DNA from: Palsa-504 sp963744575
GTDB lineage: Bacteria; Actinomycetota; Actinomycetes; Streptosporangiales; Streptosporangiaceae
Length of the DNA: 64,000 bases
Reading direction: 5' to 3'
NCBI GenBank assembly: GCA_963744575.1
Contig: CAVUUF010000011.1
Span: 38,808-102,807 of the forward strand
Under the pieces are notes generated by a model, which saw only the letters and a program-made list of their open reading frames with translations, ran no database searches and was not told where the DNA came from. A program made the position numbers and the translations under genes. Positions 8,366 to 17,742 of the stretch are shown here, in pieces. Numbering within the stretch: position 1 is the first letter of the stretch; every line of letters starts with the position of its first letter.

Positions 8366-10027
8366 TCAGGCACCCAGGACCGCTCCGATGCGGCGGCGCA
8401 CCTCATCCTCGCCGAGCACGGTGGCGACCTGGTAAAGCCCGGGACTGCGCGTCGACCCGGTGAGCAGCACACGGACCACCTGCGACGCCTCCCGGATCGA
8501 GCCGGCGTACGCGGTGGGGTTGGCCCTGTACTCCTTCGGGCTGGCCGCGAATCCGTTCGCCGCGGCCACCGCGCGGATTTGACCGAACCACGCGTCAGCG
8601 TCGTCAAGGCCACGGTACTCGCGAAGCAGATCGGCGCAGAGCCGCCGGACCACGGCCGGATCGAGACCGCCGAAACGCGGGTCGGCGGGGTCGGTCACCA
8701 GCTTGAAAAGCGGGCGGAAGAAATTCCCGTAGACCGGGCGGAAGTCGGACCACTTGCGCAGGTCCTTGCGCGGGTTGGCGGCACCATCCCGCTCGATGGC
8801 CAGGGCCTGCAGCGCCAGGTCCCGCTCGGCGGCCACGACGCGAGCTAGCTCCGGGTCGTGGACGACGGCCCAGGTGAGCACCCGGTCCAGGATGTCCTCG
8901 CCCTTCATCGTGGCGATGAGATCGGCGGTGATGTCCTCGAGCTTCACCAGGTCCACGAGCGGTCCCGCGACGCCGAACTCCGTCAGCCGCAGCGGCTCGC
9001 GGAGTGCTTGCTCGATGGGCATCTCGGCCAGCCGTCCGTTGGCCAGGCCGCGCAGGTAGTAGAGCACCCCATCGGCCGGGTAGCCGGCGACGATGTAGAA
9101 CTCCACGCTGGCTTCGGGGTCCTTGCGCTTGGACAGCTTGCGCTTGGCCGCGCCGTCCTTCTTCATCAGCGGCGCGATGTGAGCGTAGGGAATGCGATCG
9201 AACCCGGCCGCGTCGAAGAGCTGCAGGTGTACCGGGACCGAGGAGAGCCACTCCTCGCCGCGGATCACCACCGTGATGCGCATCAGGTGGTCGTCGACGA
9301 CGTGGGCGAAGTGGTAGGTGGGCAGCCGCAGGGGGCGGGCCGAGCTCTTGAGGATGACGACGTCGTTGCGGTTGTCCTCGGTCTCTATGGACCCGCGGAT
9401 GAGATCGGTGTAGATGACCCGGCCGACGGGCTCGCCGGGCGACCGGAACCGCACTACGTAAGGATCGCCCGCCGCGAGCCGCGCGCGGACCTGGTCCGCC
9501 GGGGCATCCCGCCAGATCGCCCACCGGCCGTAGTATCCGGTCGGAACCTTCTCCGCACGCTGCTCGGCCGCGGCGGTGGCCAGCTCCTCCCTGGTGGCGA
9601 AGCACTGGTATGCCTTGCCCTCGCGGAGGAACTGGCGCGCGTACGTCAGGTAGATCCGTGACCGGTGGGACTGGACGTACGGGCCGTAGTGCCCGGTGGC
9701 GTCGGTTTCCTGCGACGTGACCCCGAAATAGCCGAACGCCTGGTCGAACTGCGTGGTGGCACCCTCCACCTCCCGGGACTGATCGGTGTCCTCGATCCGG
9801 ATGAGGAAGACACCGCCGGTCTGGTTGGCGATGGCCTTGTCGACCATGGCCACGTAGATGCCGCCGATATGGGCGAAGCCGGTCGGGCTCGGGGAGAACC
9901 GGGTGACCTGCGCGCCCTCCGGAAGGTCCCGCGGCGGGTACCGTTCCTCCCAGTAGGCCGGCTCCGGCAGGTCGGCGGGGAAAAGGGCATCGATCTCGTC
10001 GCGGTCGAGCACGTCTGGGACCTCCAT
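8366..10027 (-). CDS. gltX: Glutamate--tRNA ligase (long, divergent type)
   Basis: A class I glutamyl-tRNA synthetase of about 553 residues. The HIGH-type motif is FSPSPTGFAHIGG (~44-56), the KMSKS loop is KLSKR (297-301), and HVVDDHLMRITVVIRGEEWLSSVPVH is the conserved catalytic-domain signature. It charges tRNA-Glu in the cytoplasm. It is longer than the ~490-residue standard actinobacterial enzyme, has a ~40-residue N-terminal lead before HIGH, and resembles the longer GltX type common in Firmicutes, so it may be a second copy; the main gltX would be elsewhere. I chose the ATG at 10027 (MEVPDVLDRDE); a longer frame back to 10141 adds residues that do not look conserved. Confidence 0.88.
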   Translation of the reverse strand: MEVPDVLDRDEIDALFPADLPEPAYWEERYPPRDLPEGAQVTRFSPSPTGFAHIGGIYVAMVDKAIANQTGGVFLIRIEDTDQSREVEGATTQFDQAFGYFGVTSQETDATGHYGPYVQSHRSRIYLTYARQFLREGKAYQCFATREELATAAAEQRAEKVPTGYYGRWAIWRDAPADQVRARLAAGDPYVVRFRSPGEPVGRVIYTDLIRGSIETEDNRNDVVILKSSARPLRLPTYHFAHVVDDHLMRITVVIRGEEWLSSVPVHLQLFDAAGFDRIPYAHIAPLMKKDGAAKRKLSKRKDPEASVEFYIVAGYPADGVLYYLRGLANGRLAEMPIEQALREPLRLTEFGVAGPLVDLVKLEDITADLIATMKGEDILDRVLTWAVVHDPELARVVAAERDLALQALAIERDGAANPRKDLRKWSDFRPVYGNFFRPLFKLVTDPADPRFGGLDPAVVRRLCADLLREYRGLDDADAWFGQIRAVAAANGFAASPKEYRANPTAYAGSIREASQVVRVLLTGSTRSPGLYQVATVLGEDEVRRRIGAVLGA

Positions 10028-10161
10028 GTGATGCCCCAGCCTATACCGGCCACCGTGGCACGAGTCGTTCCCGCTACGGCCAAGGACCTGGGAGGTCGAC
10101 CTGGCCACGGTGAACATCTGGGGCCCGGTCAACCCGGCCATGCTTGACCATTAGGGAGCGG

Positions 10162-11310
10162 TTACAGCAGCTCGAGGATCGTGGCGTTGGCCTGGCCGCC
10201 GCCCTCGCACATGGTCTGCAGGCCGTAACGGATGCCGTTGTCGCGCATGTGATGCACCAGCGTGGTCATCAGGCGGGCACCGGATCCGCCCAGCGGATGG
10301 CCCAGGGCGATCGCGCCCCCGTTCGGGTTCAGCGCCTTGGCGTCGGCGCCGAGGTCGGCCAGCCAGGCCAGCGGCACCGGCGCGAACGCCTCGTTGACCT
10401 CGAACGCGCCGATCTGGTCCAGGGACAGGCCAGACCGCTGCAGGACCTTGCGGGTCGCCGGGATCGGCGCGGTCAGCATGATCACCGGGTCGCCGCCGGC
10501 CAGCACCGCGGTGTGCACGCGGGCGACGGGCGTGAGGCCGAGTCTGGCGGCCTTCTCGCTGGTAGTCATCAGCAGCGCGGCCGAGCCGTCGGAGACCTGC
10601 GAGGAGTTGCCCGCGGTGATCACGCCGCCGTCGGCCTTGAAGACCGTCTTGAGCTGGCCCAGGGTCTCCAGCGTGCCGCCGCGCCGGATGCCCTCGTCGG
10701 CTGCGACAACCGTGCCGTCGGCCAGCGTGACCGGGGCGATCTGCCCGGCGAACCGGCCCTCGTCCTGCGCCGCGGCCGCCTTCTGGTGGCTGGCCAGGGA
10801 GAACTCGTCGAGCTTGGCCCGGGACAGGTCCCACCGCTCGGCGATCATCTCAGCGCCCACACCCTGGTTGGGGAACACTCCGCCGTAGCGCGCCAGGAAC
10901 GACGGGCCGAACGGATTCTGGCCCTGGACCGAACTGCCCATCGGCACCCGGCTCATCGATTCCACGCCGCCCGCTACCACCACGTCGTACTGGCCGGCGA
11001 TCAGCCCGGCCGCGGCGAAGTGCACCGCCTGCTGGCTCGACCCGCACTGCCGGTCCACCGTGACCCCGGTGACCGACTCCGGCCAGCCCGCGGCCAGCAC
11101 CGCGGTGCGGGCGATGTCCAGCGTCTGCTCGCCCACCTGGGACACGCAGCCCCAGACCACGTCGTCGACATCCGCGGGGTCGATGCCGCTCCGCTGGGCC
11201 ACCGCCGTCAGCACGTGAGCCGATAGCTCCACCGGATGAACTCCGGACAGCGCGCCGTTCCGCTTGCCGACCGGCGTCCGGACGGCCTCGACGATGACCG
11301 CGTCCCGCAT
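10162..11310 (-). CDS. Thiolase family acetyl-CoA acyltransferase (FadA5-like)
   Basis: A 382-residue thiolase that cleaves 3-ketoacyl-CoA with CoA, or condenses acetyl-CoA. Acyl-enzyme cysteine C89 lies in DRQCGSSQQ, the catalytic histidine in GHPLGGSGARL, and the second cysteine in MCEGGGQANATI. Sequence style matches actinobacterial steroid or fatty acid degradation thiolases, but a steroid role is inference. The ATG at 11310 follows a strong AGGAGG site. About 45 bp upstream is a CTATAG hexamer also found upstream of the SDR gene at 16208. It is on the same strand as gltX but 130 bp away, so probably a separate unit. Confidence 0.92.
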   Translation of the reverse strand: MRDAVIVEAVRTPVGKRNGALSGVHPVELSAHVLTAVAQRSGIDPADVDDVVWGCVSQVGEQTLDIARTAVLAAGWPESVTGVTVDRQCGSSQQAVHFAAAGLIAGQYDVVVAGGVESMSRVPMGSSVQGQNPFGPSFLARYGGVFPNQGVGAEMIAERWDLSRAKLDEFSLASHQKAAAAQDEGRFAGQIAPVTLADGTVVAADEGIRRGGTLETLGQLKTVFKADGGVITAGNSSQVSDGSAALLMTTSEKAARLGLTPVARVHTAVLAGGDPVIMLTAPIPATRKVLQRSGLSLDQIGAFEVNEAFAPVPLAWLADLGADAKALNPNGGAIALGHPLGGSGARLMTTLVHHMRDNGIRYGLQTMCEGGGQANATILELL

Positions 11311-11631
11311 GGTGTCTCCTCCTGTTTACGCCACTCTCGAGATGAATCCTACGTCTATAGTTTTCAGGTCCGCGGGACCTGCTGATCCAGCACCACGAGC
11401 TGGGCGTCCAGATCCTCGCCGCGCTCGGCGTCCCGGCCGAACGCCGGGTGCTGGTCATCCACGGGCTGGACACGCTGACCCTCGGCGCCTCGCTGGCCGG
11501 GGCGGCCAAGAGCCCGGCCCGGGCCGGGCCGGGCCGGTGTTCGGCCACGTCTGCGCGGCCTCCGAGCCGACGCTCGCCGGCCCGGACGGTAAGCGCGTCA
11601 GGGTCCGGGCAGGACCGGGAAAATCCTGACG
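11311..11631. other. Intergenic region with a possible coding remnant
   Basis: The first ~60 bp hold the probable thiolase promoter (CTATAG at 11355-11360). From about 11380 to 11520 the plus strand reads GC3-biased sequence (DLLIQHHELGVQILAALGV...) without a start, which looks like a lost gene's fragment. No family was recognised. Confidence 0.25.
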
Positions 11632-14205
11632 TCAGTTGGCGACGACGTGCACCTTCCAGGTCTGGCCTCGGCACGGCGTGGACACCAGCACCTGGCGGCC
11701 CGCGTTGGTGTCGCGGACCGTGTAATGGGCCGGGGATCCGTTCAGCGTCACCAGGTGGATCTGCGCGCCCGTGGGCAGCGTGGCGCCGACATGCAGGGTG
11801 CACGCCTGGCTGGCGGTGACCGTCGTCGTGTACGAGCTGCCGTGGTGCGTGGCCGCGACGTCAACCGAGCCCGTGCCGACCCTGATGTTCGTCCCGCTCA
11901 CCGAGGACTGCCCGGAAGGCACGTCGGGCAGCACCTCGAGCAAGCCGTTGCCGAGCTGCGGGTCGACTCCGAGTTGCTGGTTCACCACGGGCCAGAGCAC
12001 GCCGTACGTTCCCCAGGCCTGGTCCAGCGAGGACCGCTCGTTGAAGGGCTGGTTGATGTTGGCGGTGAAGTCGGGCGACGGGCCGATCTCCGGCATCGCG
12101 CCGGGCTGCTCGGCCACGCTGCCGAGCTGCAGGGTGGCCAGGTCGTCGGTGTAACGCTGCTGGTCACTCGGGCCGAGCAGGCCGTAGTTGCCCAGGCCCA
12201 CGGCCATGACGCCGGTGTTGAGCGTGTAGGCCTGCTGGGTGTGCCCCGTATAGGTGCCGGGGTCGCAGCCCGGGCCGCCCTCGACGTACATCCCGTAGGT
12301 GCCCGAGTAGCAGGACGTCTCGCGCAGCTTGAGCGCGGGCACCGCCTCGGACGGCGGCACCAGGCCCGGCTGCGGCACGCCGTCCGGGTACAGCAGGGCC
12401 TCCATCGGGGTGACCCCGGTCCACCAGCGCTGCATGTTCTGGCTGTTCGACGGGTCGTTGAGCGAGTCGGCGAACTGCGGGATGCTCGGCATCCACCAGG
12501 CGCCGGAGAACTTCTGCACCATGGCCGCGGCGTGGCTGTCGGCCCACTGCTGGGTGGCGGTGTCGCCCTTGCTCGCCGCCATGTCGGCCAGGTCGTACAG
12601 GCCGCGGATGGTGTATACGGCCACGTCGACCGCGTCGGCGCCGAGCACGCTGGACTCGACGTTGCCGGCCCCGTCCGGCCACAGGTCGTCGTCGCCGGTG
12701 GTCAGGCCGATCATGTACTGCATGTTCTTCTTGACGAAGTCATACATCTCGTCACGGAAGGCGTTGTCGCCGGTCCACCGCCAGATCATGGCGACGGCGT
12801 CGGGGAATTTGGCCGTCTCGTCGATGTCGCCAGGCTCGTCGTTCAGGCCGTAGTAGACCGAGCCGTCGGTGACGGTCTCGTGCACCACCTTGCCCGAATC
12901 ATGGTTGGCGATGACGCTCACCTGCTCCAGCGACCGCATGCCGTCCTCGGCCGTGGCGAACTGCCCGGCGGCGAGCAGGGCGAAGACCGTGTACTCCTGG
13001 TCGGTGGCGAACATCCACGGGTAGTCGGGGAAGCCGGCGCCCTCGAACCGGATGCTCGGCACCGTCGCCAGCGGCGGCGGGTACACGGTGCCCTCCTCGG
13101 TGTCGCGGATGTGCAGGTTGTCCGCCTGCTGGGTGAGGTCGGCCATGTCCTGCTTGCTCCAGGTGACGGACTCGGCCAGGGCCGGGTCGCCGGGCAGCGA
13201 CACCTGCGTCTGGCTGTTCAGCTGCTGCCGCGCGGCGACCTTCGCGGCGAGTTCGGCCGCCGGGTCCGCGCTGGCCGCCCGGAACTGCGCCCGGGCGTCG
13301 GACAGCCCCTGGTCCGATCCGGCCACGGTGAACCAGATCGTCCGGCTGGTACCCGCGGGCACGCTGACCGGGTAGGTCAGCTCGCCGCCCGCGCCCTTGC
13401 CGTAGGCCGTGTCATCGCACCGGAAAATGTCGGGTTGGGAGCTGACCGGGCAGATGACCGGCGGGTCCTGCGATCCGCGGAAGTCGGTGCCGGTCGCGTG
13501 CGAGGTCGGGGTGATCCCGGTCGCGCCGACCAGCGCGGCCCACGAATGCGGGAGGGCGTTGGCCACCGGCGGGGTCCCGTTCTCGGTGAACACCAGCTGC
13601 TGCCCGTTGAACGACGCTTGGTCTTGCAGGTTGAACGTGGTCTGGTCGGGCGTGGTGGAGCCCCACGGGTACGCGCTCATCAGCTCGGAGTGGGCGTCGA
13701 CGTTCAGGTTCACGTTCGCGGCCTGCGGCCCGGCGGTCAGCGTCAGGCCGAACTCCACCGCGCGGCGGCCGTCGGGCGCGAAGTCCGTCCGGGTGAGCTG
13801 GACGCCGCCCGTCGCGGGCAGGGCCATCTGCACGTATCCGAAGCCCGAGGTGAACTTGGTCGCCGGGCCGATCCACTGGCCGTTGAGGCCGAACCAGATG
13901 CCGTCGAGCAGCTTGATCGGCGGCGTCCAGATGCCGCCCATCTCGCCGCGGGTGTGGAAGCCCATGGCCGGATACCGGCCGTCTTCGGTGCCCAGCTCGT
14001 AGGCGCGGTCCCCGGCCGCCGCGTACCGCCGCAGGTCAAGCTGCGAACTTACCGACAGGGTGGGGGTAGCCGAGGCCGGCCCGGCCCTGGTCACGGACAC
14101 GCGGCCGGAAGCGACCGGAGAGGCTCCGGACGGTGCGGCGGCCGCCGTCGCCGCGGCGGTGCTTACCACCGTGAAGATCGTCACCAGGAACAGGAACCGC
14201 CGCAT
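11632..14205 (-). CDS. Secreted six-hairpin (alpha/alpha) glycosidase-like protein
   Basis: An 857-residue exported protein. The N-terminus MRRFLFLVTIFTVVSTAAATAAAA is a signal peptide with an alanine-rich cleavage region. Residues ~50-330 form a beta-rich supersandwich-like domain; ~340-740 look like an alpha/alpha-barrel glycosidase (MFATDQEYTVFALLAAGQFATAEDGMRSLEQ, DAVAMIWRWTGDNAFRDEMYDFVKKN, NERSSLDQAWGTYGVLWPVVNQQLG); the C-terminus is a small beta domain. This layout matches large actinobacterial polysaccharide-degrading or debranching-like hydrolases. The catalytic acid could not be assigned by eye and the substrate is unknown. I use the ATG at 14205, which has a GGAAGGTGG ribosome site and begins the signal peptide, not the longer frame to 14250. 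It is monocistronic. Confidence 0.75.
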   Translation of the reverse strand: MRRFLFLVTIFTVVSTAAATAAAAPSGASPVASGRVSVTRAGPASATPTLSVSSQLDLRRYAAAGDRAYELGTEDGRYPAMGFHTRGEMGGIWTPPIKLLDGIWFGLNGQWIGPATKFTSGFGYVQMALPATGGVQLTRTDFAPDGRRAVEFGLTLTAGPQAANVNLNVDAHSELMSAYPWGSTTPDQTTFNLQDQASFNGQQLVFTENGTPPVANALPHSWAALVGATGITPTSHATGTDFRGSQDPPVICPVSSQPDIFRCDDTAYGKGAGGELTYPVSVPAGTSRTIWFTVAGSDQGLSDARAQFRAASADPAAELAAKVAARQQLNSQTQVSLPGDPALAESVTWSKQDMADLTQQADNLHIRDTEEGTVYPPPLATVPSIRFEGAGFPDYPWMFATDQEYTVFALLAAGQFATAEDGMRSLEQVSVIANHDSGKVVHETVTDGSVYYGLNDEPGDIDETAKFPDAVAMIWRWTGDNAFRDEMYDFVKKNMQYMIGLTTGDDDLWPDGAGNVESSVLGADAVDVAVYTIRGLYDLADMAASKGDTATQQWADSHAAAMVQKFSGAWWMPSIPQFADSLNDPSNSQNMQRWWTGVTPMEALLYPDGVPQPGLVPPSEAVPALKLRETSCYSGTYGMYVEGGPGCDPGTYTGHTQQAYTLNTGVMAVGLGNYGLLGPSDQQRYTDDLATLQLGSVAEQPGAMPEIGPSPDFTANINQPFNERSSLDQAWGTYGVLWPVVNQQLGVDPQLGNGLLEVLPDVPSGQSSVSGTNIRVGTGSVDVAATHHGSSYTTTVTASQACTLHVGATLPTGAQIHLVTLNGSPAHYTVRDTNAGRQVLVSTPCRGQTWKVHVVAN

Positions 14206-14633
14206 GGCGCCACCTTCCATCGCGGATCTGGAGACACCCGGAACGTGCACAGCTGGGCCGGGCCCTCATCATTCCAGGACCGCACAGCTCAATTCAGGGG
14301 TTCCTATGAAAACCCGCAGATTCTCCCAGAATCCGAGATCGGCACCCGTGGAGGTGGGGTCCCAGTGACCACCGGTCCGGGCACCGGGGCCACCCGGCTG
14401 GTCACCGAGATCGCCGACATGGCTATGGTCCGGGGCCTGGACCGCGAGGTGGTACTTCGAAGACCTGCTCGGCGGCCGCAGCCTTCGCAGGCTCCTACCC
14501 TGACCCCGGTCACCGCCCGGGCCGGGCTGAGAACCGTCGGCCGGGCACTCACCGCGCCCGTTCGGTCAATAATGACCCCGAACGGGCCGGGTTTCCCGCC
14601 TTCTCACCGCTGCGAGCGCGGGCCGGCCGCCGG
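14206..14633. other. Intergenic region, no supported gene
   Basis: It lies between two minus-strand genes and should hold the promoter of the secreted glycosidase. A plus-strand stretch from 14365 (VTTGPGTGATRLVTEIADMA...) has coding-like codon bias but loses frame near 14455, where another frame continues FEDLLGGRSLRRLLP and stops. It could be a short decayed gene; no family was recognised. Confidence 0.25.
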
Positions 14634-15449
14634 TCAGCCGGCCTGCGGGGCCGGCTGGGCCGAGGGGAACCGGGGCGCGCGCTTCTCGGTGAGCGCCGCC
14701 GCGCCTTCGAGGACGTCGGGACCCATGAAGCAGAGCATCTCGTAGGCGGCGGACTGATCGAAGATCGGGCCGGCCATCTTGAGCCAGTTGTTCAGTGACC
14801 GCTTCGTCCAGCGGATCGCCGGCTGCGACCCGGTAGCGAGGCTGTCCGCCACGCGCAGCGCCTCGTCGAGGACCTGATCGCGGCGGACCGCCTTGCTGAC
14901 CATGCCGAGCCGTTCGGCCTCCTCGCCGGTGATCATCTCGCCGGTGAGCAGGTAGTAGCGGGCCTTCGCCATGCCGCACAGCAGCGGCCACAGGATCGCG
15001 GCGTGGTCGCCGGCCGCGACGCCGAGTTTGACGTGGCCGTCGCCGAGCCTGGCGTCCAGGGCGCAGATCGAGATGTCGGCCAGCAGCGCCACCACCGTGC
15101 CCGCCCCGACGGCGACGCCGTTGATCGCCGAGATGATCGGCTTCTCGCAGTTGACGATGTTGTAGACCAGGTCGCTCATCTCGGCGAGCATGTGCGCCAC
15201 GCGGTCGTGGTGGCCGGCCATCCGCTTGACCATGGCCAGGTCGCCGCCGGCGGAGAACGCCTTGCCGGCGCCGGTGATCACGGCGACTTTCGTCTCCGGG
15301 TCGGCGGCGACCTCCGCCCAGACGCGGGCGAGTTCGCCGTGCATCCGCTCGTCGGCGGCGTTGTACTTGTCGGGCCGGTTCATGGTGATGAGCAGCACGC
15401 CGTTGTCCCGGCGCTCGAAGCGGAGCTGCTCGTACTCTGAGAACTTCAC
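14634..15449 (-). CDS. Enoyl-CoA hydratase/isomerase family protein
   Basis: A 271-residue crotonase-fold protein. The first oxyanion-hole segment is AFSAGGDLAMVKRM and the second is INGVAVGAGTVVALLADISICA, followed by LGDGHVKLGVAAGDHAAILWP. The position that is Glu in classical hydratases is occupied by a histidine/aspartate context (AGDHAA), so the reaction could be hydration, isomerisation or ring cleavage of an acyl-CoA. It lies 21 bp downstream of an SDR gene and is probably cotranscribed with it as a short CoA-ester catabolic unit. The ATG at 15449 has a nearby AAGGAG ribosome site. Confidence 0.9.
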   Translation of the reverse strand: MKFSEYEQLRFERRDNGVLLITMNRPDKYNAADERMHGELARVWAEVAADPETKVAVITGAGKAFSAGGDLAMVKRMAGHHDRVAHMLAEMSDLVYNIVNCEKPIISAINGVAVGAGTVVALLADISICALDARLGDGHVKLGVAAGDHAAILWPLLCGMAKARYYLLTGEMITGEEAERLGMVSKAVRRDQVLDEALRVADSLATGSQPAIRWTKRSLNNWLKMAGPIFDQSAAYEMLCFMGPDVLEGAAALTEKRAPRFPSAQPAPQAG

Positions 15450-15470
15450 GGACTGCTCCTTAGCTGTGGT

Positions 15471-16208
15471 TCAGCTCATGGTCAGGCCGCCGCTGACGCT
15501 GACGGTCTGGCCGGTGACGAACGACGCCTCGTCCGAGGCGAGGAATACCACGACGTTGGCGACGTCGGCCGGCTGGCCGAGGCGCCGGAACGGGATCGCC
15601 TTGGTCAGGGCCTCCCGCAGCCTCGGCCCCGCGAACGACGCGAACAGGGCGGTGTCGGTGGGGCCGGGGCAGACGCAATTGACCCTGACCTGGTGGCGCG
15701 CCATCTCCCGGGCGAGCGACTTGGTGAAGGCGATGACCCCGCCCTTGGCCGCGGAGTAGACCGCCTCGCCGGACGAGCCGACCCGGCCGGCGTCCGAGGC
15801 CAGGTTGACCACCGCTCCGCTGCCCTGCGCGGCCATGACCGGCAGCACCGCTTTACAGGTGTGCAGCACGCCGTACAGGTTGACGGCGATCGCCCGGTCC
15901 CAGTCGGCCGGGTCGGAGTCGACGAAGGAGCTGGCCTTGTCCCAGCCGGCGTTGTTGACCAGGACGTCGATGCGGCCGAACTGCCGCACCACCCGGTCGG
16001 CGATCGCCTGCACGCCCTGGCGGTCGGTGACGTCGGCGCGGATCGCGACGGCACACGGCAACGCGGTCGCCGTCGCCTTGGCGTTCGCCTCGTCCAGATC
16101 GGTGACCACGACGGTCGCCCCCTCCGCGGCGAGCTTCCCGGCGATCGCCTGGCCGATACCCTGGCCGGCGCCGGTCACGATCGCAACCTTGTCATCGAGC
16201 CTGCCCAT
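15471..16208 (-). CDS. SDR family oxidoreductase (BadH-like)
   Basis: A 245-residue classical short-chain dehydrogenase. The NAD(P) motif is TGAGQGIG (~11-18), NNAG follows at ~88, and the catalytic Ser-Tyr-Lys set is in NLASDAGRVGSSGEAVYSAAKGG. The C-terminus PFRRLGQPADVANVVVFLASDEASFVTGQTVSVSGGLTMS is typical. The overall sequence resembles 2-hydroxycyclohexanecarboxyl-CoA dehydrogenases, which would fit the adjacent crotonase, but the substrate is inference. I start at the ATG at 16208 (MGRLDDKVAIVTG); the frame runs on to 16337 but overlaps the divergent LLM gene. First gene of a two-gene minus-strand operon. Confidence 0.92.
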   Translation of the reverse strand: MGRLDDKVAIVTGAGQGIGQAIAGKLAAEGATVVVTDLDEANAKATATALPCAVAIRADVTDRQGVQAIADRVVRQFGRIDVLVNNAGWDKASSFVDSDPADWDRAIAVNLYGVLHTCKAVLPVMAAQGSGAVVNLASDAGRVGSSGEAVYSAAKGGVIAFTKSLAREMARHQVRVNCVCPGPTDTALFASFAGPRLREALTKAIPFRRLGQPADVANVVVFLASDEASFVTGQTVSVSGGLTMS

Positions 16209-16314
16209 ACGCGGTTCCTCTCGGGTCGGTGCGGCTACCACACTGAACCTATAGTCACTACCCGCCGCGGCGTTCGGGGCGTACTGTCGGTGCCGCGGCG
16301 GAAGGAAAACAACG
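16209..16314. promoter_or_regulatory. Divergent promoter region, SDR operon / LLM oxidoreductase
   Basis: A 106-bp region between two divergent genes. It contains TATAGT at 16250-16255 within CTATAG (16249-16254), a possible -10 or operator core; the same CTATAG occurs 45 bp upstream of the thiolase at 11310. No clear -35 is visible. Confidence 0.35.
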
Positions 16315-17322
16315 ATGAAGGTCGGGCTCGTGGTCATGGACGAGGACCCGGCCGGCGCGCTGACGGTCGTCCGGGCGGCGGACCGGGCTGGCGTGCACTC
16401 ACTGTGGGCGATCGACTACTACAACCGGAGCAGCCTGACCCGCGCGGCGGCGTTCGCGGTCGTCGCCGGGACCTCGATCGTCGGCACGAGCGTCACCCCG
16501 CTGTTCGCGCGCTCGCCGCTGGCGCTGGCGGCGGCGGCCGCCGACATCCAGGCGATCGCCGGCGGCCGCTTCGTGCTTGGTGTGGGCAGCAGCACGCGCC
16601 GGATGAACCAGGACTGGTACGGGACGGCGCTGCAGCATCCCGCGCCTCAGGTCCGGGAGCGGATCGGGCTGATCCGGCGGCTGATCGCGCATCGCGGCGG
16701 CCCGTTTGAGTTCGAGGGCAGGTTCAACCGCGTCTCGATGGCGCACTACGACCGTGCCGCGCTGCCGGACCGCATGACGATCCTGGCGGCGGGCGTGGGG
16801 GAGCACATGGTCGGCGTGGTCGGGGAGTGCGCCGACGGGTTCGTCGGGCACACGATCGCCTCGGCCGCCTACCTGCGTGACATCGCCCGCCCGGTCCTGG
16901 CCAGCGGCGCGGCCCGGGCGAACCGGGACGTGGCGCAGTTGCGGATGACCACGCAGATCGTGGCCTCGGCCGGCGCCGACTCGCGCGCTGCGCGCCGGGA
17001 TGCCGCGGCCCAGGTCGGTTTCTACGCCACGCCGAAGGGCTACGACGCGCTGTTCCCCGGCGGCCAGTTCGCCGCCGAGCGCGTCGCGGCCCGGGAGGCC
17101 CTGGCCCGCGGCGACGTGCCCGGCGTGATCGCCGCGGGGGAGGCCATGGTCGGCGAGCGCGCCGTGTTCGGCACGCCGGACGACGTCGCCGCCCAGTTGC
17201 GCCGCTACGCCGGCGTCGTCGACTGGGCGCTGCTCTACCCGCCGCACTTCGGCGTCGATCCCGAGCGCATTCACGCCAACGAGCTGAGCCTGATCGACGT
17301 GGCCTCCGGCTGGACATCCTGA
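16315..17322 (+). CDS. LLM-class (F420-dependent type) oxidoreductase
   Basis: A 335-residue luciferase-like TIM-barrel oxidoreductase. Family features include the early aspartate-rich MKVGLVVMDEDPAGALTVVRAADRAG, GTSVTPLFARSPLALAAAAADIQAIAGGRFVLGVGSS and a C-terminal GTPDDVAAQLRRYA segment. Such proteins in actinobacteria usually use coenzyme F420, sometimes FMN, to reduce or oxidise lipids, xenobiotics or CoA-linked intermediates. It is divergent from the SDR-crotonase pair and may serve the same pathway. The ATG at 16315 follows a GGAAGGAAA site. Family is firm, substrate unknown. Confidence 0.9.
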   Translation: MKVGLVVMDEDPAGALTVVRAADRAGVHSLWAIDYYNRSSLTRAAAFAVVAGTSIVGTSVTPLFARSPLALAAAAADIQAIAGGRFVLGVGSSTRRMNQDWYGTALQHPAPQVRERIGLIRRLIAHRGGPFEFEGRFNRVSMAHYDRAALPDRMTILAAGVGEHMVGVVGECADGFVGHTIASAAYLRDIARPVLASGAARANRDVAQLRMTTQIVASAGADSRAARRDAAAQVGFYATPKGYDALFPGGQFAAERVAAREALARGDVPGVIAAGEAMVGERAVFGTPDDVAAQLRRYAGVVDWALLYPPHFGVDPERIHANELSLIDVASGWTS

Positions 17323-17326
17323 CCAG

Positions 17327-17562
17327 GTGGTCGTCTACGACCCCCGCGCGGGCGAGGTCCGCGGCCACCGGCAGCTGCGGCGCTTCGTCCAGGCGAATCA
17401 GGCCTGGATGGCCGAGCACCATGCCCGCGCTGCGTCCGCTGGGGACGCCACGACCTGCCGCCTCAGGCGGGACTCGGAGTCTACGAACGCGGCCCGGACG
17501 GGCTGCTGGCCGCGGCCCGCGTCTACGACGACATCAAGGCGCCCGTCGAGACGAGCGCCTAG
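17327..17562 (+). pseudogene. Decayed NTF2-like (SnoaL-type) protein gene
   Basis: Two fragments of one family remain in different frames. From 17327 the frame reads VVYDPRAGEVRGHRQLRRFVQANQAWMAEHH, an N-terminal segment seen in actinobacterial nuclear-transport-factor-2-family proteins. From 17461 a second frame reads GLGVYERGPDGLLAAARVYDD and stops at 17562, a typical C-terminus of that family. The central part (well over 150 residues in intact proteins) is missing. It follows the LLM gene by a few bases, so it may have been its operon partner. Confidence 0.5.
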
Positions 17563-17742
17563 CAGCATCGACGCGGCTGCGTTTGCCGCTCCGGCGAGTC
17601 GCAGGAAGGCAACCCGCAGAGGTTCGGCGGCATCATCTGTCGCTGCTGTCACAGCTGCGGTTACCGTGGGACGCCACACTCCTGATCCGGGGCTGCCGCC
17701 TGCCCCTGGCGCCCGGCCCGGTGCCGGGCGGCCGCTGGTCAG

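Noticed and set aside
11647..14745. Very long plus-strand open frame (1032 codons)
   Set aside because: Antisense to the secreted glycosidase; composition is Arg/Gly/His-rich shadow sequence with no family motif or ribosome site.
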